From NCBI GenBank assembly GCA_001916035.1, contig MNRQ01000008.1, forward strand, positions 1 through 21,947: a DNA stretch of 21,947 nt, in the 5' to 3' direction. Shown here piece by piece: positions 7,574 to 15,665 of this stretch. The number at the start of each line of letters is the position of its first letter. The stretch's first letter is position 1. The DNA is from Clostridium sp. 27_14 (GTDB lineage: Bacteria; Bacillota; Clostridia; TANB77; CAG-508). The notes under the pieces are model-generated. The model saw only the letters and a list, made by a program, of their open reading frames with translations, had not been told where the DNA came from and ran no database searches. Made by a program: the position numbers and the translations under genes.

Positions 7574-8305
7574 ATGAATAAGAAAAAAATTAGCATAGTA
7601 ATTATTAGTATTTTAGCTTTTATAATTATTATTTGTGTAGCTTTATTTTTATATAGCAGAAATAATCAAAATTTAGAAAGCAGTGATTTACCACAAAATG
7701 AAGTAATACCAAATGATGTAGTAGAAAATACAACAGATATACAAACAGCAGAAGTTCAAGAAGATAATAATGTAGCAACTGTTGCTGAAGAACAAATGGA
7801 AGCTCAAACTACTCCTACTCAAGAAGAAAGTAATACTTCAAATAAGCCTACTGAAACCAAGCCACAAGTTGCATCAGAAAAACGAAATAATAAACAAATA
7901 GAAACAAAGCCAAAAACAACAACACAGGTGGAAACTAAGAAGGTAGAAACTCCTAAAAATACAGAGAATAAATCTACGGTTACTTCTACTAATGAAACAC
8001 CTAAAAAAGAAGATTCAAAACCAACTCAAACTACAACACCAGCTAATACTGAAAAATATGTAAGAAATGATGAAATGATAAATAAAATCAGGGGTGTTAT
8101 GCAAAACAATGAATCAGATTTTATGAAACAATATGGTTACAACATAGTTGTGGATAGTTCAATAAAAGCACAAACAAATCAATTTACTTATACAGAAAGT
8201 AGAGTAATAAATTATTTGAAATACAAATTTGGAACAATACGAATTTACGCTGAAGATTATTATAAAAGTGGAAATTTAATAATGACTATGTGTTATATTT
8301 TATAA
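7574..8305 (+). CDS. Membrane-anchored extracellular protein with Thr/Pro/Glu/Lys-rich stalk
   Basis: 243 residues, ATG after AAAGGG. It has a lysine-rich start, one membrane helix (~6-27), a long low-complexity stalk rich in Thr, Glu, Lys, Pro and Gln (~30-155), and a small C-terminal domain (~157-243; VRNDEMINKIRGVMQNN, FTYTESRVINYLKYKF). The layout is that of a surface-displayed domain on a stalk. It lies between the sortase and the adhesin and ends in a clear terminator, so it probably belongs to the mating-surface module. I do not recognise the terminal domain. Confidence 0.55.
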   Translation: MNKKKISIVIISILAFIIIICVALFLYSRNNQNLESSDLPQNEVIPNDVVENTTDIQTAEVQEDNNVATVAEEQMEAQTTPTQEESNTSNKPTETKPQVASEKRNNKQIETKPKTTTQVETKKVETPKNTENKSTVTSTNETPKKEDSKPTQTTTPANTEKYVRNDEMINKIRGVMQNNESDFMKQYGYNIVVDSSIKAQTNQFTYTESRVINYLKYKFGTIRIYAEDYYKSGNLIMTMCYIL

Positions 8306-8310
8306 CTAAG

Positions 8311-8337
8311 AAAGCTCTATTTAAGGGGCTTTTTTTA
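8311..8337 (+). terminator. Rho-independent terminator
   Basis: AAAGCTC (8311-8317) pairs with GGGCTTT (8326-8332, one G-T pair) and is followed by more T, ending the sortase/stalk-protein unit. The adhesin that follows probably has its own promoter. Confidence 0.75.
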
Positions 8338-8395
8338 TATAGTGTTTTCTCTTATATTAAAGCCTTTCTAAATAAATATAGGAGGAATTTTTAAT

Positions 8396-10975
8396 ATGTT
8401 AAAATCAATTACAAAAAAGAGTATTGCCTTAATAATGGTACTACTAACAATATTATCTGCATTTTCAAACTTTACTTATGCTACAGAAATCAGTTCTGCT
8501 TATGTCCAAAATGGTGGAGATTGTGGTTACCATTTACAATTTTATAATAGTGCAAAAAATGTATGGTCTTATATCATTACAACGTTTGCATATTATGAAA
8601 ATGGTGGCGTTCAATATCCTGCATACTGTTTAAATAGAGACTTACCCGGTGTTGGTGGTCAAGCTGCAGGAGATGCTTATTCTGTTAATGTAAATCAAGT
8701 TATAAATGATGTTAGAATTTGGAGAGTTGCAATAAATTCTTATCCATATCAAAGTCCTGAAAGTCTAGGATTAGAAAATAAGTATGATGCTTTTGTTGCT
8801 ACTAAACAAAGTATCTATTGTATAATTTATGGAACGGACCCAACCACATATTATAGAGGTGGAGATTCCAGAGGTGAAGCAATAAAAAATGCTATTGTTA
8901 GATTAGTAGATATTGGTAGAAATGGCTCACAAACACCAGCTAATACAGAAGTATCTGCAAATAAAGTTGGTGGATTTACAGAAGATGGAGATTATTATTC
9001 GCAAGAATATAGTATAAATAGTCCAGTAGAAACAAGTCAGTATATAATTACTGCAACAAATGGATTGCCTAATGGAAGCAAAATAACAAATATGTCAAAT
9101 AATGAACAAAATTCATTTGCTGGAAGTGAACATTTTAAAATTAAAGTTCCAAAAACTGAACTTAATAAAGACATTGATGTTACAATAACTTTACAAGCAA
9201 AATGCAAAACATACCCAGTATTTTATGGAGAGACAACTGTACCAGGAACACAAAATTACTTACTTACATTTGATCCATTTGGCGATGTAACTGGTATGGC
9301 AAAATTAAATGTTAAAACAAACACAGGAAAAATAAAAATAGTAAAAAATGATGTAGATACTAACCAACCAATAGAAGGAGTTACATTCCAACTAACAAAA
9401 AAAGATGGAACTGTAATTGCTAATAGTACAACTAATAAAAATGGTGAAGCATCTTTTTCAAATTTATATCAAGAAAATTATGTTTTAAAGGAAATATCTA
9501 CAAATTCAAATTACATATTAAGTGAAAAGTCATTTGATGTAAATGTAGAATATAACCAAACGAATACACAAACTATTAAAAATGAACACAAAAAAGGAAA
9601 TATTAAAGTATATAAAATAGATAAAGATAATAAAAAGGTTGTATTAGGAAATGTAGAATTTAAACTATATTCCGAAGAATTTAAGAAAATCATTGGAACA
9701 TATTATACAGATGTAAATGGTGAATTGGAAATAAAAAATCTTCGTACAGGAAATTATAAACTGATAGAAACAAAAACTAACAAATGGTACAACCTTGCTA
9801 ATGATACAGAAATAAAAGTAGAATGGGACAAAGAAACTACAAAAAATATTGAAAATGAACTTAAAAAAGGTCAAGTAAAAGTGATAAAAGTTGACAAAGA
9901 TAATAACGAAGTAAAACTTGAAGGCGTTGAATTTGAAGTATTAGATGAAAATGACAAAGTATTAGAAAAAATTATTACTGATGAAAACGGTGAAGCCTTA
10001 ACTTCAAGATATGCAATAAGAGATTTTGCTAAACTAAAATTAAGAGAAACTAAAACATTAGATACTTATGTTTTATCTGATAAAGTAGAAACAATAGAAT
10101 TAAAAGAAAATCAAATTACAAATATTAAATTTGAAAACGAAAGAATAAAAGGAAAAGTAGAAATTACAAAAGTTGATTCAAAAGATGAAAATAAAAAATT
10201 AGAAGGTGCAAAATTTGGATTATATGATGAAAAAGATAATCTAATCGAAACATTAGTTACAGACAAAGATGGTATTGCAACAAGTCAAGATTTGTATAAA
10301 GGAAAATACTATCTAAAAGAATTAGAAACAGGATCAAATTATTATTTATTGAATGAAGATACATTTGAATTTGAAATTGCAAACAATGGAGAAACTATTA
10401 AGAAAACAATTAAAAACGAGCCAACTGATATAACTGTTGATGTAGATAAAACTGGAACTACTGAAATAAAACCAGGTGAAGATGTAAATTATGAATTTTC
10501 TAATGTAGCAAATAATTCTAATGTTTATTTAGACAATTTCAAATGGTATGATTATATTCCAACAGATTATATAAGATTGCAAAAAATGACTACTGGTACT
10601 TGGAATCAAGACTTGACTTATAAAGTATATTATAAAACAAATAAATCAAATGATTATGTACTATTTAAAGAAGATTTAAGCACAAATGAAAATTACGATT
10701 TAGATTTTACACAAATTGTACTTGCAGATGATGAATATATAACAGAAACTTGTTTTGATTTTGGAAAAGTAGAAAAAGGATTTAGAGAAAGCACATCTCC
10801 AACAATGAATTGTAAATCTTTTGACATACTAAAAGAAAATGACACATTTACAAACCACACTAAAACTGTTGGTACATATTTTGGAGTAACTGCTGAAGCT
10901 AATAGCAAGTGGACTACAATTACACACATTCCAGAAGAAAAACATGAAATTGTGTTACCTAGAACAGGTAAATAA
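8396..10975 (+). CDS. Thioester/CnaB surface adhesin ending in LPRTGK without a membrane anchor
   Basis: 859 residues, ATG 10 nt after GGAGG. A signal peptide (~1-30, cut near TYA) is followed by a thioester-type head: C78 in AYCLN and Q138 in ATKQSIY are the candidate thioester pair. Four CnaB/SpaA-like domains start near 311, 400, 490 and 582, each beginning with a K-x-K strand and ending near an NE/NEx motif. A beta-rich domain (~675-850) ends in VLPRTGK. The protein stops right after the sorting motif, with no hydrophobic segment or basic tail. It probably mediates contact with recipient or host surfaces. It contains no in-frame CGG although it is the longest gene and has many glycines. 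Confidence 0.85.
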   Translation: MLKSITKKSIALIMVLLTILSAFSNFTYATEISSAYVQNGGDCGYHLQFYNSAKNVWSYIITTFAYYENGGVQYPAYCLNRDLPGVGGQAAGDAYSVNVNQVINDVRIWRVAINSYPYQSPESLGLENKYDAFVATKQSIYCIIYGTDPTTYYRGGDSRGEAIKNAIVRLVDIGRNGSQTPANTEVSANKVGGFTEDGDYYSQEYSINSPVETSQYIITATNGLPNGSKITNMSNNEQNSFAGSEHFKIKVPKTELNKDIDVTITLQAKCKTYPVFYGETTVPGTQNYLLTFDPFGDVTGMAKLNVKTNTGKIKIVKNDVDTNQPIEGVTFQLTKKDGTVIANSTTNKNGEASFSNLYQENYVLKEISTNSNYILSEKSFDVNVEYNQTNTQTIKNEHKKGNIKVYKIDKDNKKVVLGNVEFKLYSEEFKKIIGTYYTDVNGELEIKNLRTGNYKLIETKTNKWYNLANDTEIKVEWDKETTKNIENELKKGQVKVIKVDKDNNEVKLEGVEFEVLDENDKVLEKIITDENGEALTSRYAIRDFAKLKLRETKTLDTYVLSDKVETIELKENQITNIKFENERIKGKVEITKVDSKDENKKLEGAKFGLYDEKDNLIETLVTDKDGIATSQDLYKGKYYLKELETGSNYYLLNEDTFEFEIANNGETIKKTIKNEPTDITVDVDKTGTTEIKPGEDVNYEFSNVANNSNVYLDNFKWYDYIPTDYIRLQKMTTGTWNQDLTYKVYYKTNKSNDYVLFKEDLSTNENYDLDFTQIVLADDEYITETCFDFGKVEKGFRESTSPTMNCKSFDILKENDTFTNHTKTVGTYFGVTAEANSKWTTITHIPEEKHEIVLPRTGK

Positions 10976-11000
10976 AATAAGTTTTTAATCTTCCTTAAAA

Positions 11001-11030
11001 TTACCCTTCAAAAATAAATTTATAGGAGGA
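11001..11030 (+). promoter_or_regulatory. Leader motif before SpoVG-like gene
   Basis: TTACCCTTC at 11001-11009 lies 14 nt before AGGAGGA (11024-11030). CCT/AGG complementarity would allow weak pairing with the ribosome binding site. It is part of a recurring pattern in the window. Confidence 0.25.
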
Positions 11031-11038
11031 TTTGTAGT

Positions 11039-11314
11039 ATGGAAATTACAGACATTAAAATTTTTAAAATTAAACAAAGGGGTGCATTACTTGGGTATGC
11101 AAATGTTATTTTTAATAACTCTTTTATTATTAGAGGTATTAAAATATTGGAAAATGAACGAAATGGAAGATTTGTTGCAATGCCTTCAAGAAGATTAAGA
11201 CAAGAAAAACGAGCATATAGAGATTTGTGCCATCCACTTAATCAAGAAACAAGAGAATTATTGACAAAAGAAATTTTTGAAGCTTATGATGCACTAGAAG
11301 AAAAAGAAGAATAG
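11039..11314 (+). CDS. spoVG: SpoVG-family regulator
   Basis: 91 residues, near the usual SpoVG length. The family pattern is clear: MEITDIKIFKI, then LLGYANVIFNNSFIIRGIKI, then the conserved FVAMPSRR and the C-terminal helix RELLTKEIFEAYDAL. SpoVG proteins bind nucleic acid and act as regulators in Firmicutes; copies are also frequent on conjugative elements, where the target is not known to me. The gene sits between the adhesin and the RusA-like gene with its own strong ribosome site. Confidence 0.88.
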   Translation: MEITDIKIFKIKQRGALLGYANVIFNNSFIIRGIKILENERNGRFVAMPSRRLRQEKRAYRDLCHPLNQETRELLTKEIFEAYDALEEKEE

Positions 11315-11330
11315 TAATTATCTTAAATTT

Positions 11331-11351
11331 GCCCTATCATATTTAGAAAGG
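11331..11351 (+). promoter_or_regulatory. Leader motif before RusA-like gene
   Basis: TTTGCCCTATC around 11328-11338 closely resembles TTTGCCTTATC at 1061-1071 and lies just before the ribosome site GAAAGGA (11345-11351). Confidence 0.3.
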
Positions 11352-11359
11352 ACCTTTTT

Positions 11360-11947
11360 ATGATTTTAACGAAAGATTTATTAGATGATTTATTAAGTTT
11401 AGAAAATAGCATACATTCACTTACATTAGCACAAAATCCAAATAATTTACAAATAGAATCATTTTTAAGAAATTTAGAAAAAAGAAGATACAGCATATTA
11501 AACCAAATCAAGTTGTATAATAAAACAGTAACCTATGGAACTCAAAAAATAGAAACTATTAGTAATGAGTATAAAGCAAAATATGAAGATAATATACTTA
11601 AAATTTACATACCAGAGGTTATGCCATCATACAAAAATTTAAAAACACACGCATATAAAAATATTCTTTTGAATATTGCAGATAAAGTAAAAGATTATGA
11701 GGGCATATTTAAAAATCAAATATTTATCTATATTAAGATTTTTGATAAAGTGGAAAAATGGGATATTGATAATAAATTTATAAAACCTATCTTTGATAGT
11801 TTAATAATAAGTAATGTAATTGAAGATGATAATATAAATAAAGTTTTTTATTGTGCGAAAGGAGAAATTGAAGAAAATCCGCATACAGAAGTATATATTA
11901 CAGATGTAAATAATTCAGTAAATTTGTTTAAAAGTATGTTAGTTTAA
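11360..11947 (+). CDS. RusA-like Holliday-junction resolvase
   Basis: 195 residues. The N-terminal ~60 residues are helical and basic. The C-terminal part carries the RusA pattern: PEVMPSYKNLKTHAYKN, then KWDIDNKFIKPIFDSL and NVIEDDN, with the spaced aspartates expected for Mg-dependent junction cleavage. RusA-type resolvases are common on phages and mobile elements and would process recombination or replication intermediates. Compared with the ~120-residue RusA core it has an extra N-terminal domain. The gene ends in a strong terminator. Confidence 0.75.
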   Translation: MILTKDLLDDLLSLENSIHSLTLAQNPNNLQIESFLRNLEKRRYSILNQIKLYNKTVTYGTQKIETISNEYKAKYEDNILKIYIPEVMPSYKNLKTHAYKNILLNIADKVKDYEGIFKNQIFIYIKIFDKVEKWDIDNKFIKPIFDSLIISNVIEDDNINKVFYCAKGEIEENPHTEVYITDVNNSVNLFKSMLV

Positions 11948-11995
11948 AATGTCATTTTTTTAGTAAATTAAAAAACTAAAATCAGGACATTTTTT
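11947..11995 (+). terminator. Rho-independent terminator
   Basis: AAATGTC (11947-11953) pairs with GACATTT (11986-11992), an inner arm ATTTTTTTAGT with ACTAAAAT, then a T run. It ends the SpoVG/RusA unit. Confidence 0.8.
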
Positions 11996-12058
11996 ATTGT
12001 ATTAAAAGCCTTTGATTTCAATACTTTTAGAAAAAAACAGGACATATTTTTCTTCATA

Positions 12059-12098
12059 GGGTAGGTGTGTGTGAGCGTAAGCTCTCACATTGCTACCC
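12059..12098. other. Strong 40-nt hairpin with GTAA loop: candidate oriT or structured RNA
   Basis: GGGTAG (12059-12064) pairs with CTACCC (12093-12098). The inner arms GTG-T-GAGC and GCTC-T-CAC close a GTAA (GNRA-type) tetraloop. It is much richer in G+C than its surroundings and has no T run, so it is not a standard terminator. It lies ~35 nt before the replication-relaxation gene, a plausible place for a transfer origin or regulatory hairpin. The rest of the non-coding stretch 11996-12132 shows nothing else I can name. Confidence 0.55.
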
Positions 12099-12132
12099 AC
12101 TGAACCATTATGAGAAATAATTTATAAGGCAG

Positions 12133-13050
12133 GTGGTTAAAATTAAAAGTATATTTCCGACAGATAAAAATGAGATAGATTTAGTTAAATTTATAAATAC
12201 ATATCAGTATCTTTCACCAAAAGATTTGCCATACTTTTTTAATACAACATATTACCCAAAAAGAATTGCAAAACTTATTCAAAATAATATTTTAAGAAGG
12301 TACAAAAGATTTCTCGTACTTGGTGAAGATGGCTATAATTTTATGAAGATACTAGGTCTTGAAACAAATAAACTAAGATATCAAGAAAAATACGCTAATA
12401 GACTAAAATTTATGAGCCATTTAGCAGCTTATTTTAGATATTCAAATGTAACCTTTACTCCATCTTTCTTAATTAAAGATAAAACCGCATTTACAGAAAG
12501 CTCCAGAAAATATATTGGAGTTTCAAATATATTTGGTACAAAGTATTTAACATATCATATCTCAAATGAGCATACTGATAAATATCTAAATTCTGTTATA
12601 TATGATCTTCAAAAAGAATTAAAATACAAAAATGTAATTATTCTTATTGATGATATAGCCAGAATTGATTTTTTAAAGTTTTCTTTTGGACTTAATTCTA
12701 TAATCATTTGTGGAGATACAGACAAAGCATTAGATAAAATAAAATATCTACAGCAAATAAATTGGACTAAAGTTATACAAACAGAGTTTAAAGAAAAATT
12801 AACCTTATCAGAATTTAATTTTTGTGATTATACTAATAATAAAAATTTGTATGTTTCTTGTTTCTATTTTGTAGATACTGAAAAAATAAATAGAATTAGT
12901 ACATTTATGCAAAACAATACAAACAAAAAAGTAGATATTATATGTCCAAAATCTATTGTTAAATATCTTGGAAGTGAACTTGCTACTTGTAATTTTCACT
13001 TAATAGATATTGATAAGTTTATAGAAAAGGAAATAAATTTTTATGAATAA
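12133..13050 (+). CDS. Replication-relaxation family protein (possible relaxase-like or initiator factor)
   Basis: Up to 305 residues. The start is uncertain: GTG 12133 lies on the AGGTGG ribosome-site-like sequence, and ATT 12142 has better spacing. The N-terminal winged-helix part (FINTYQYLSPKDLPYFFN, YPKRIAKLIQNNILRRYKRF, LGEDGYNFMKILG) followed by an alpha/beta C-terminal half matches the general plan of the replication-relaxation family on Gram-positive plasmids and ICEs. Its exact role is unsettled; DNA processing at the transfer origin is a plausible inference from position next to VirD4. Its stop overlaps the VirD4 start (ATG 13043), indicating coupling. Confidence 0.6.
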   Translation: MVKIKSIFPTDKNEIDLVKFINTYQYLSPKDLPYFFNTTYYPKRIAKLIQNNILRRYKRFLVLGEDGYNFMKILGLETNKLRYQEKYANRLKFMSHLAAYFRYSNVTFTPSFLIKDKTAFTESSRKYIGVSNIFGTKYLTYHISNEHTDKYLNSVIYDLQKELKYKNVIILIDDIARIDFLKFSFGLNSIIICGDTDKALDKIKYLQQINWTKVIQTEFKEKLTLSEFNFCDYTNNKNLYVSCFYFVDTEKINRISTFMQNNTNKKVDIICPKSIVKYLGSELATCNFHLIDIDKFIEKEINFYE

Positions 13051-14799
13051 GAAAATTATTATATATATTTTTGCAATAATATTGGTGATTTTAAATTTTG
13101 TAATAGATTTTAATATAAATTCATACATAAAAATATTAAATAAATGTTTTAATCAAAATATTATTATAAGCAATTTATATTATGCTGTTATTTGTTCCAT
13201 AATTGCCTTAATTTCAATTTTAATAATGGCATGTATAAAATTAGTCATCTGTTATAAAAAAGATGAAATAAAGGGCATTAAATTAAAAAAAGAAGATGGA
13301 ACACATGGAACTGCAGATTGGATGTCAGAAGATGAAATTGAAAAAGTCTTAGGAAAAAATGAAACACCAGGTATTATACTGGGAAAATCAAATAATGATA
13401 TTGTTAAATTACCTTTTGATAGTTACTTCAATAAAAATATAGCTGTGTTTGGCTCCAGCGGCAGTATGAAAACAATAGGATTTTTAATAACTAATTTGCT
13501 TGAGCTTTTTAAATACAAAAAATCTATCATTGTTACTGATGCAAAGGGCGAAATTTATAGAAAAACAAATAAATTATTTAGAGATGATGGATATGTTGTA
13601 AAAGTATTTAATCTTAATAATATGGCTCACTCGGACAGGTGGAATCCATTAGGCGAAAACGAAGATATTACAGACATACAAACAAGTTCAAATGTGATAA
13701 TTAGTGGTACGCAAAAGAAAACTGGAAAAGATGATTTCTGGCCAAGAGCTGAAGAAAATTTACTGAAAGCATTTGAGTTCTACTTTATGGAGAATAAATT
13801 AGAGCAAAATACATTGACTGATATTTATAAAATCATTGCAAGTGGAGATATTGCAACACTTGATACAATGTTCAAAAGACTTCCACAAGAAAGTCCTGCA
13901 AGAATGAGTTACAATATATTTGCTAGTCGGTTCCGATACAATAAAAGCATCTGTTTTGACAGGTCTTGGTACTAGACTGCAAGCATTTCAAAATAAAGAA
14001 TTACAAGAACTTACTAATCATACAGACATTGATTTGACTTTGCCAGGAAAAGAGCCTTGTATTTATTATGTAATAACAAGTGATATGGATTCAAGTAGAG
14101 ATTTTTTAGTCTCTCTATTTTTTACATTTTTGTTTATAAAGCTTGTAAAATATGCTGATTCAACTGAAAGTGGAAAATGTAAAGTTGATGTATTCTTCTT
14201 TTTAGATGAGTTTGCGAATATTTGTCAAATACCAGATTTCAATAAAAAAATATCAACAGTTCGTAGTAGACGGACTTGCCTTAATTCCAATACTCCAAAA
14301 TATTGGTCAATTAAACAATCGTTATCCAAATGGATTAGCAGATGAAATACTTGGTAATACAGATTTAAAACTTAATTTAGGTACGACAGATACCTTAACT
14401 GCAATGTATTTTTGTGATTTGCTTGGTGTTGCAACTGCAGAAACCCAAAGTATTAAGAAAGAAGTTGGAATTGATGGAGAATTAGAATTTGGACAAAAAA
14501 ATATATCTACATTAGAAAGAAATTTATTAAATCCTGATGAAATAATTAGAATACCAAGTTTTAAGTTAATGGTTATTATTAGAGGCAATAAACCATTGTT
14601 ACTACAAAAGATGATATATACTGAACATCCACTTGCTAAAAAATTGCAAGATGTTTCTGTTCTTACATATATTCCAGATTGGAATAATAATATTGAAGTT
14701 CCTAAAACAATAGAAAAAAAAGAAAAGAAAGTTGTTACAAAGCAAAATAAAATAAAAAAAGAGCAAGAATATGAAGATATTACATTTGATAACTTTTAA
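13043..14799 (+). CDS. virD4: VirD4/TraG-type coupling ATPase, two +1 CGG recoding sites
   Basis: With +1 shifts at residues 296 and 410 it is a 584-residue coupling protein that brings DNA to the secretion channel. Two N-terminal membrane helices (~3-21 and ~41-71) precede a Walker A loop GSSGSMKT (137-144; K143, T144; Met replaces the usual last Gly), SIIVTDAKGEIYRKT, Walker B VFFFLDEFAN (D388, E389), and the conserved block STVRSR-GLALIPILQNIGQL. The shift at 296 joins YNIFAS to GSDTIKASVLTGLGTRL, the expected family order. The C-terminal tail is Lys-rich. Without recoding it would end before Walker B. A terminator follows. Confidence 0.88.
13928..13930 (+). other. +1 recoding site 11 (AGT CGG T)
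   Basis: In-frame CGG in virD4, codon 296. The shift joins SYNIFAS to GSDTIKASVLTGLG. The unshifted frame stops at 13973-13975. Confidence 0.9.
14271..14273 (+). other. +1 recoding site 12 (AGA CGG A)
   Basis: The shift joins KKISTVRSR to GLALIPILQNIGQLNNRYP, a conserved VirD4 region after Walker B. Confidence 0.92.
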
Positions 14800-14804
14800 A
14801 TTTT

Positions 14805-14836
14805 AAGCATTTATCAATATTGATAGATGCTTTTTA
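14805..14836 (+). terminator. Long-stem terminator after virD4
   Basis: The arms 14805-14817 and 14820-14832 (AAGCATTTATCAA and TTGATAGATGCTT) form a near-perfect stem followed by TTTTT. It may partly separate expression of the next gene, whose ribosome site begins at once. Confidence 0.75.
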
Positions 14837-14850
14837 AGGTGGTGAAATTT

Positions 14851-15643
14851 TTGGAAGATACACATATAAAAGAAATTTTGAGAAGTAAAGAAGAAAAAAG
14901 AATATTAACTCGGTTTAATTACAGGAATTGAAGATGAATATTACCTAAAAAATGAACATATTGCTTGTGCCATTGTTTGGTATTATGATGTAAAAATTCT
15001 TATTCCAGTAAATTTGTTAGTACAAAAAAGTACAAGTAAATCAATAATTAGAGGAATGCTTGGTGCTGAAATTGACTTTATTGTACTTGAGTATGATAGT
15101 ATTTCTAACATAGCAATAGCAAGTAGAATTGAAGCTATGGAATTAAGATCAAGTATAGAAATTCCAAAATTAAAACAAAATGATACCATAAAAGTACGAA
15201 TTATTGCTGTTGGAATTAAACATATTTTAGTTGATATGTATGGAAAAGAAGTAATTATTAAGGCTCAAAATCTAAAACATATTTATATTGTAAATTGCAA
15301 GGATATATACAAAGTTGGAGAATATCTAAGAGTAAAGATAAAAAAATTAGATATAGAAAATAACATATATGAATTGTCTGCAAAAGAATTTGAGGAAAAC
15401 CCATTTAAAAATATACGAAAATATCTTGTTTTAAATGGTGAATATACTGGAACTGTAATTGCTTTTCCAAAAGGTAATTCTGGAGTATTAGTACAATTAG
15501 ATAATTCAAAAGTTACAACATTGTGTAGAATTCCTGCAAGATTTAATAATTATCCACATTTTAATGATAAAGTGTTGATAAAAGTTACAGAAATAAACGA
15601 AAATAGGAAATTTATATATAGTTATTTGATGAGACTTATTTAA
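14851..15643 (+). CDS. S1/OB-fold RNA-binding-like protein, one +1 CGG recoding site
   Basis: Start TTG 14851 lies 6 nt after AAGGTGGTG and is chosen because it reads to CGG 14911 in frame. With +1 there, the product is 263 residues. It shows repeated beta-rich blocks: TGLITGIEDEYYLKNEHIACAIVWYYDVKILIPV; DTIKVRIIAVGIKHILVDMYGKEVIIKAQNL; and a third, GEYTGTVIAFPKGNSGVLVQLDN. These resemble S1-type OB folds as seen in small S1-domain proteins on clostridial ICEs. The function in transfer is unknown. The CGG is at codon 21, so nearly all of the protein depends on the shift. A start at 15014 would lose the first domain and has no evident ribosome site. Confidence 0.65.
14911..14913 (+). other. 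+1 recoding site 13 (ACT CGG T)
   Basis: In-frame CGG at codon 21 of the S1-like gene. The shift joins EEKRILT to GLITGIEDEYYLKN. Confidence 0.82.
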
Positions 15644-15665
15644 CTTTTTTACGGGAGGTTTTTAT

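Noticed and set aside
9511..10929. Minus-strand open frames inside the adhesin and similar overlapping frames elsewhere
   Set aside because: They are low-complexity Phe/Ser/Ile-rich shadows of AT-rich coding sequence, with no ribosome binding site and no recognisable family.
12059..12098. The 40-nt hairpin as a tRNA or a terminator
   Set aside because: It is too short and lacks cloverleaf arms for a tRNA, and has no T run for a terminator.
918..14000. Other CGG triplets in genes (e.g. 918, 1861, 3177, 3231, 3288, 4182, 6207, 8645, 13457, 13635)
   Set aside because: Each is out of frame (such as GTC GGA, AAC GGA, TGC GGT, ACG GTT), the protein continues normally, and no shift is needed.
1276..14913. 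Simple reassignment of CGG to another amino acid
   Set aside because: A plain codon reassignment would not change the reading frame, but here the frame changes at each CGG.
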